64,000 bases of DNA from GWB2-37-7 sp942492835 (GTDB taxonomy: Bacteria > Bacillota > Clostridia > Lutisporales > Lutisporaceae): positions 3,162,001-3,226,000 of the forward strand of contig OW818645.1 of assembly GCA_942492835.1 (NCBI GenBank), written 5' to 3'. Each line of letters opens with the position of its first letter. Within the stretch, counting starts at the first letter, position 1. The notes under the pieces were generated by a model. The model had not been told where the DNA came from. It saw only the letters and a list, made by a program, of their open reading frames with translations, and searched no databases. This document shows positions 62,701 through 64,000 of this stretch, piece by piece. A program made the position numbers and the translations under genes.

Positions 62701-63819
62701 CTGGGAGAAATAGAAAACGAGCTGCTAAAGCACAGTGAAATAAAAGAAGCAATAGTAATAGACAAAGTAGACAAGAATGGGAATAAGTATCTATGTGGTT
62801 ATATAGTATCAGAGAGGGAATTGACAGTATCAGAGCTAAAGGAACATCTGCTAAAGAATCTACCTGACTATATGGTACCTGCATACTTCATAACCTTAGA
62901 CAAGCTTCCTTTATCAGCAAATGGAAAGGCAGACAGAAAAGCACTACCAGAGCCTGATGGAAGCATAAATACAGGGGTAGAATATGCAGCACCGGCAAAT
63001 GAAATAGAAGAAAAACTAGTAAGCATATGGCAGGAACTTTTACAGCTAGAAAAGGTAGGCATAAATGATAACTTCTTTGATCTAGGCGGTAATTCACTGT
63101 CTATTATAAAGATGCATACCAAAATAGAGGAGCAAAATATAGGCAAGATAAAAGTAACCGATATCTTTGCAAACCCAACAATATCAAAACTTTCAGAGTT
63201 TATAGAAAGCAGTAATAGCAATCAAAATAAGGAAATAAATATTAAGCATTTAAGGTTGCCTCAGCAATACTTTGGCAGCAGCAGTATGAATACTATGATG
63301 TTCAAGTTTAAAATTACTGAGCTTAGTAAACTAAAAGAAATATCGATTAAAGAACATGTTGATGTAAATGATATACTGCTATCCTCCTATATATACCTTT
63401 TGTCAGAAATATCTGGCCAAAAGGAGATTGCAGTGCAGACTATGTTAGAGGATAACATAACCATTATGCCAATTGATGTCAATCTTGAAGGATTAGAAGA
63501 TTTTCCAACATTGTTCAAGGAAATAAATATACAAAGAAAACAAAAAAATGCTGAGGGAGAATATACCATAAATGATTTAAATAGTATCAATCGCAATAAA
63601 GATGCTTTGGATATTACTCCGCTGGTATATAAAAAGGGTACTATAAGCTCCAATCAAGATTTGATTCATGCTCATGACATAATAATGGAAATATCCGAGG
63701 AGGAAGACCTATTGCAGTTTAAGTGCGAATACAATGGTAAGAAATTAAAGGAAGATAAAATGCAGGGGTTAATAAATGGGTATTTGAAGTTAAATAAAAT
63801 GGTTATTAATAATTATTAA
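53797..63819 (+). CDS. Three-module nonribosomal peptide synthetase, C-A-T x3 plus partial C domain
   Basis: 3340 aa. Domains (rough residues): C1 12-440 with 'SPMQEGMLFH' and 'HHIIYDG' (~147); A1 470-960; T1 'FFELGGHSLKA' (~998); C2 1060-1480 with 'MHHIISDG' (~1182); A2 1508-2005; T2 (~2046); C3 2108-2530 with 'MHHIISDG' (~2231); A3 2554-3050; T3 'FFDLGGNSLSI' (~3092); then about 200 residues resembling only the second lobe of a C domain. A-domain code read by eye: A1 D-G-F-F-L-G-V-V-Y-K (Ile class); A2 and A3 D-V-W-H-F-S-L-V-D-K (Ser class). So Ile-Ser-Ser is predicted. No epimerase or terminal thioesterase. The N-terminal C domain implies acylation of the first residue or an upstream partner. 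Confidence 0.93.
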   Translation: MKNTQKLDKSNIQDLLSLSPMQEGMLFHYLQNPNSSEYFEQLSLTLSGNINTELIKASWNFVAQSNDMLRTIFKWEKLEKPIQIVLKHYEVPVLEYDISEEGSQNRHKLLNEIKEQDKSKGIDIGEEPLRVLLVKLEENKYEMIISNHHIIYDGWSNGIILKEYFEVYNSLNSNIPPNSVAKNKFKEFIIWYQSQDKDKQSEYWKNYLDGFEAKTVIPIGNTIKSTEFNQSKSTFKLSRELAERISSLCKQHKITTAAFMYAAWGILLQKYCNADDIVFGTTVSGRKANIKGIENIVGLFINTIPLRIKNDNNSTVSSVLTYVDNMLKDRDEHENTPLVDIKTAIGFDYQSNVFDSIVVMENYPLDKELNNGGSAIKIEEYSMYEATNFDLVLSISMFDDIELGFIYNSGNFEKSIIQNTAEHLENIIKAMVKEPDINVSKIDILSEAEKDKVIFDFNATDTNYPKDKTLHELFEEQVEKTPENVAVTLGQEYLTYKQLNEKANQLAKLLRSKGIKADTIVAMIVDRSIDMIVGIIAILKAGGAYLPIDPTYPLDRIDYMLKDSGTRILITQNHLLNLVEFDGEVIDINVKSCYIESTSNLPHINKSSDLAYVIYTSGSTGKPKGSLTMHYNISRVVKETNYIDITDKDNVLQLSNYAFDGSTFDIYGALLNGAKLVMLNRETVIDIDKLSKLIKDQEISVFFVTTALFNTLVDLNIECLKNVRKILFGGERVSLQHTKKAIEYLGKDKIIHVYGPTESTVYATYYFINDIDEKLGTVPIGSPLANTQIYVLDKNNMTMPVGVPGELCISGDGLASGYLNRTELTAEKFVQNPFVQGQVMYKTGDLVRWLTDGNIEFIGRIDHQVKIRGFRIELGEIESQLLNYKDIKEAIVIAREDNTGNHYITAYISAASEINILDLKKNLLIKLPEYMIPAYFIQLEKLPLTLNGKVDRKALPEPNTTMEAGVEFEAPTNEIEEKLAEVWKKVLGIETVGINHNFFELGGHSLKATNAVSRIHKATGVQVPLKQFFAMPTIKQLALYIMDQEKSLCPTIEAVENKEYYEVSCAQKSLFLQQQFEGIATSYNMPIAMVIDGKLDVQKLNSAFKELVKRHEALRTSFEFMEERTVQRVHNDIEFNILNLEIDSDNIDEIINQFVKPFDLGKAPLIRVGVKQISEYKYILIMDMHHIISDGISVNIMMKELSSLYEGRQLEALSIQYKDYSEWQSKLFDTEYMEKLKIYWQSNLKDDLPVLNMSTDFIRLDSRTFEGDTVKFNISSCLKDSLDQIARKNDTTLNTVLFSIYTVLLNRYSNQEDMVIGSLSAGRTQTEMQNIIGMFNNFLPIRNKIDCDSSFMSFVNTTKEVMLSAYENQEYPYDKMVESFANRNDISRNPLFDTMLIFHNQLEAGTSFKMDTLTLKRYEYDSKTSKLDFKLDAYIDELDELSCILEYNTHLYKASTIERLATHFVNIANEVAENPYKKLCEIQMIAEEEKQLILGEFNNTKAEYQKDKTLYQLFEEQAAETPDNIAAIYEEKYITYKELDEKSNQLARVLREKGVKADSIVAMSLYRSLEMTIGIMAIQKAGGAYLPISPEYPEDRIKYMLEDSNASVLLTQSNLQGNYRFENTTVLAIDDKELYKGDSSRLQPISGPSNLAYVIYTSGSTGKPKGAMIEHHSAINRIKWMQKRYPIGQNDVILQKTPYTFDVSVWELFWWSIEGAKVCFLTPGGEKDPEEIVKAIEKQKVTTMHFVPSMLNIFLEYIEGRADIEKLSSLKQVFSSGEALTAPQVERFNRILYSKLGTKLINLYGPTEATVDVSYFDCSTGEKFDVIPIGKPIDNISLLVVDKYNNLLPVGVPGELCISGVGVGRGYLNRPDLTAEKFIQNPHIQGERMYRTGDLTKWMPDGNIEYLGRIDNQVKIRGFRIELGEIENELLKHSEIKEAIVIDKVDKNGNKYLCGYIVSERELTVSELKEHLLKNLPDYMVPAYFITLHKLPLSANGKADRKALPEPDGSINTGVEYAAPTNAIEEKLVSIWQELLQLGKVGINDNFFELGGHSLKAAILTGKIHKQFNAEITLTKIFKNPTIKELAQQIEQSGENVYSSIMPALKKEYYPISSAQKRLFILNRIESASTNYNLPTVMVVEGELNQEHFENTFKELIQRHESLRTSFDFIEGEPVQIVHEQVDFKVDYREAREEEVEAELKQFIMPFELNNAPLLRVSLIKIEPNKHILTFDMHHIISDGVSMVVLVQEFIELYKGQALPKLRIQYKDFALWQNNFLNSEAINKQKEYWLDLYKNDIPVINMPTDYPRPSMQSFEGDKISIELSQGIIEGLRKISMDTGTTLYMQLLAVYNVLLSKYTGQEDIIVGSPVVGRPHPDLENLIGMFVNTLTMRNHPEGSKSFKSFLEEVKQNSLSAFENQDYQFEQLIEDLKISKDLSRNPLFDTMLVLQNMSVPEMDIDKLSFKPYKFENKVSKFDITLEIVERTDQIVINIEYCTKLYLKSTIERLATHFVNIANEVVENPYKKLCEIQMIEEKEKQLILGEFNNTKAEYQKDKTLYQLFEEQASKTPDNIAAIYEEEYITYKELDAKSNQLARVLIEKGVKADSIVAISLYRSLEMTIGIMAIQKAGGAYLPISPEYPEDRIKYMLEDSNASVLLTQSNLQGNYRFENTTVLAIDDKELYKGDNSRLQPISGPSNLAYVIYTSGSTGKPKGAMIEHHSAINRIKWMQKRYPIGQNDVILQKTPYTFDVSVWELFWWSIEGAKVCFLTPGGEKDPEEIVKAIEKQKVTTMHFVPSMLNIFLEYIEGRADIEKLSSLKQVFSSGEALTAPQVERFNRILYSKLGTKLINLYGPTEATVDVSYFDCSTGEKFDVIPIGKPIDNISLLVVDKYNNLLPVGVPGELCISGVGVGRGYLNRPDLTAEKFIQNPHIQGERMYRTGDLTKWMPDGNIEYLGRIDNQVKIRGFRIELGEIENELLKHSEIKEAIVIDKVDKNGNKYLCGYIVSERELTVSELKEHLLKNLPDYMVPAYFITLDKLPLSANGKADRKALPEPDGSINTGVEYAAPANEIEEKLVSIWQELLQLEKVGINDNFFDLGGNSLSIIKMHTKIEEQNIGKIKVTDIFANPTISKLSEFIESSNSNQNKEINIKHLRLPQQYFGSSSMNTMMFKFKITELSKLKEISIKEHVDVNDILLSSYIYLLSEISGQKEIAVQTMLEDNITIMPIDVNLEGLEDFPTLFKEINIQRKQKNAEGEYTINDLNSINRNKDALDITPLVYKKGTISSNQDLIHAHDIIMEISEEEDLLQFKCEYNGKKLKEDKMQGLINGYLKLNKMVINNY
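58165..59945 (+). repeat. Intragenic duplication copy 1 (module 2 adenylation domain)
   Basis: About 1.78 kb, from the end of C2 to the start of T2, is nearly identical to 61303-63083 (offset 3138 bp). Both carry the same Ser-type code. Confidence 0.85.
61303..63083 (+). repeat. Intragenic duplication copy 2 (module 3 adenylation domain)
   Basis: Near-identical to 58165-59945. Similarity stops at the thiolation domain, where module 3 turns into FFDLGGNSLSI instead of FFELGGHSLKA. Confidence 0.85.
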
Positions 63820-63841
63820 CATATCGAAAGGAGGGAGATTA

Positions 63842-64000
63842 GTGAAAAAAATAGCATTGTTATTTTCAGGCCAAGGCTCTCAATACATTGGAATGTCTAA
63901 AAAATTATGTAGTGATTTTGAAGTTGCCAACAGGGTATTTGAAGAAGCTAATGATGTTCTAAATTTTGATTTAAGAAAGCTTTGCTTTGAAGGTAATATA
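63842..64000 (+). CDS. Malonyl-CoA:ACP transacylase-like protein, 3' end beyond window
   Basis: GTG start at 63842 after GAAAGGAGGGAG. The first 53 residues read MKKIALLFSGQGSQYIGMSK, with the 'FSGQGSQYIGM' motif of FabD/trans-acting acyltransferases, then a helical segment. It begins 22 nt after the NRPS stop and is probably co-transcribed. It would load malonyl units onto polyketide carrier domains, so a PKS (possibly trans-AT) is expected to the right. Housekeeping FabD is the alternative. Confidence 0.82.
   Translation, partial: MKKIALLFSGQGSQYIGMSKKLCSDFEVANRVFEEANDVLNFDLRKLCFEGNI

Overview
The window joins two kinds of DNA. Bases 1 to about 15,125 are GC-richer, densely packed, rightward phage genes. 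The rest is AT-rich DNA typical of a low-GC Clostridia-type Bacillota host: AT-rich codons, strong AGGAGG-type ribosome binding sites, U-tract terminators, LytTR-type regulator remains and REP/RAYT repeats. The species cannot be named from the sequence.

1-15.1 kb is the tail module of a contractile-tail (Mu-like) prophage: small connector proteins, DUF2586 tail sheath, tube, a tail-assembly chaperone with a probable -1 frameshift, a reversed moron gene, tape measure, hub, gp25/W-like protein, baseplate J, gpI-like protein and fibre-related proteins. It ends in a complete diversity-generating retroelement (DGR): avd, a 94-bp template repeat (TR), a reverse transcriptase (YMDD and LGNVSSQ motifs) and a tail-fibre-like target containing the variable repeat (VR). 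TR and VR differ at 10 positions, and every one is an adenine in TR. The phage right end appears to interrupt a LytTR-type response regulator gene.

15.1-21.4 kb is accessory DNA: an orphan alpha-oxoamine synthase, IS remnants, a full IS110-type transposase gene, and a SIR2-type putative anti-phage gene between inverted IS110 3' ends.

21.4-39.2 kb is one rightward, promoter-headed run of seven genes: an EEP-fold phosphodiesterase, a 1569-aa DUF6603-like protein, 720- and 1368-aa proteins of unknown function, two paralogous small proteins and a 1151-aa YVTN beta-propeller protein. None has an evident signal peptide or membrane span. This is the best candidate for an undescribed system. An ECF sigma/anti-sigma pair lies just downstream between two copies of a duplicated segment.

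41-50 kb holds leftward small genes (a DUF2589 protein and a relative, a tandem-duplicated NAEGEK-motif family, two aegerolysin-like paralogues), interspersed with two decayed RAYT transposases and two families of dispersed REP-like palindromes.

47.6-64 kb is a natural-product locus: a DUF6530-like gene and Sfp-type phosphopantetheinyl transferase behind a strong promoter with a 43-nt palindrome, a LuxE/LuxC-type acyl activation and reduction pair, a type II thioesterase, a three-module NRPS (specificity codes read as Ile-Ser-Ser), and the start of a malonyl-CoA transacylase cut by the window edge. This suggests a lipopeptide or NRPS/PKS hybrid continuing to the right.
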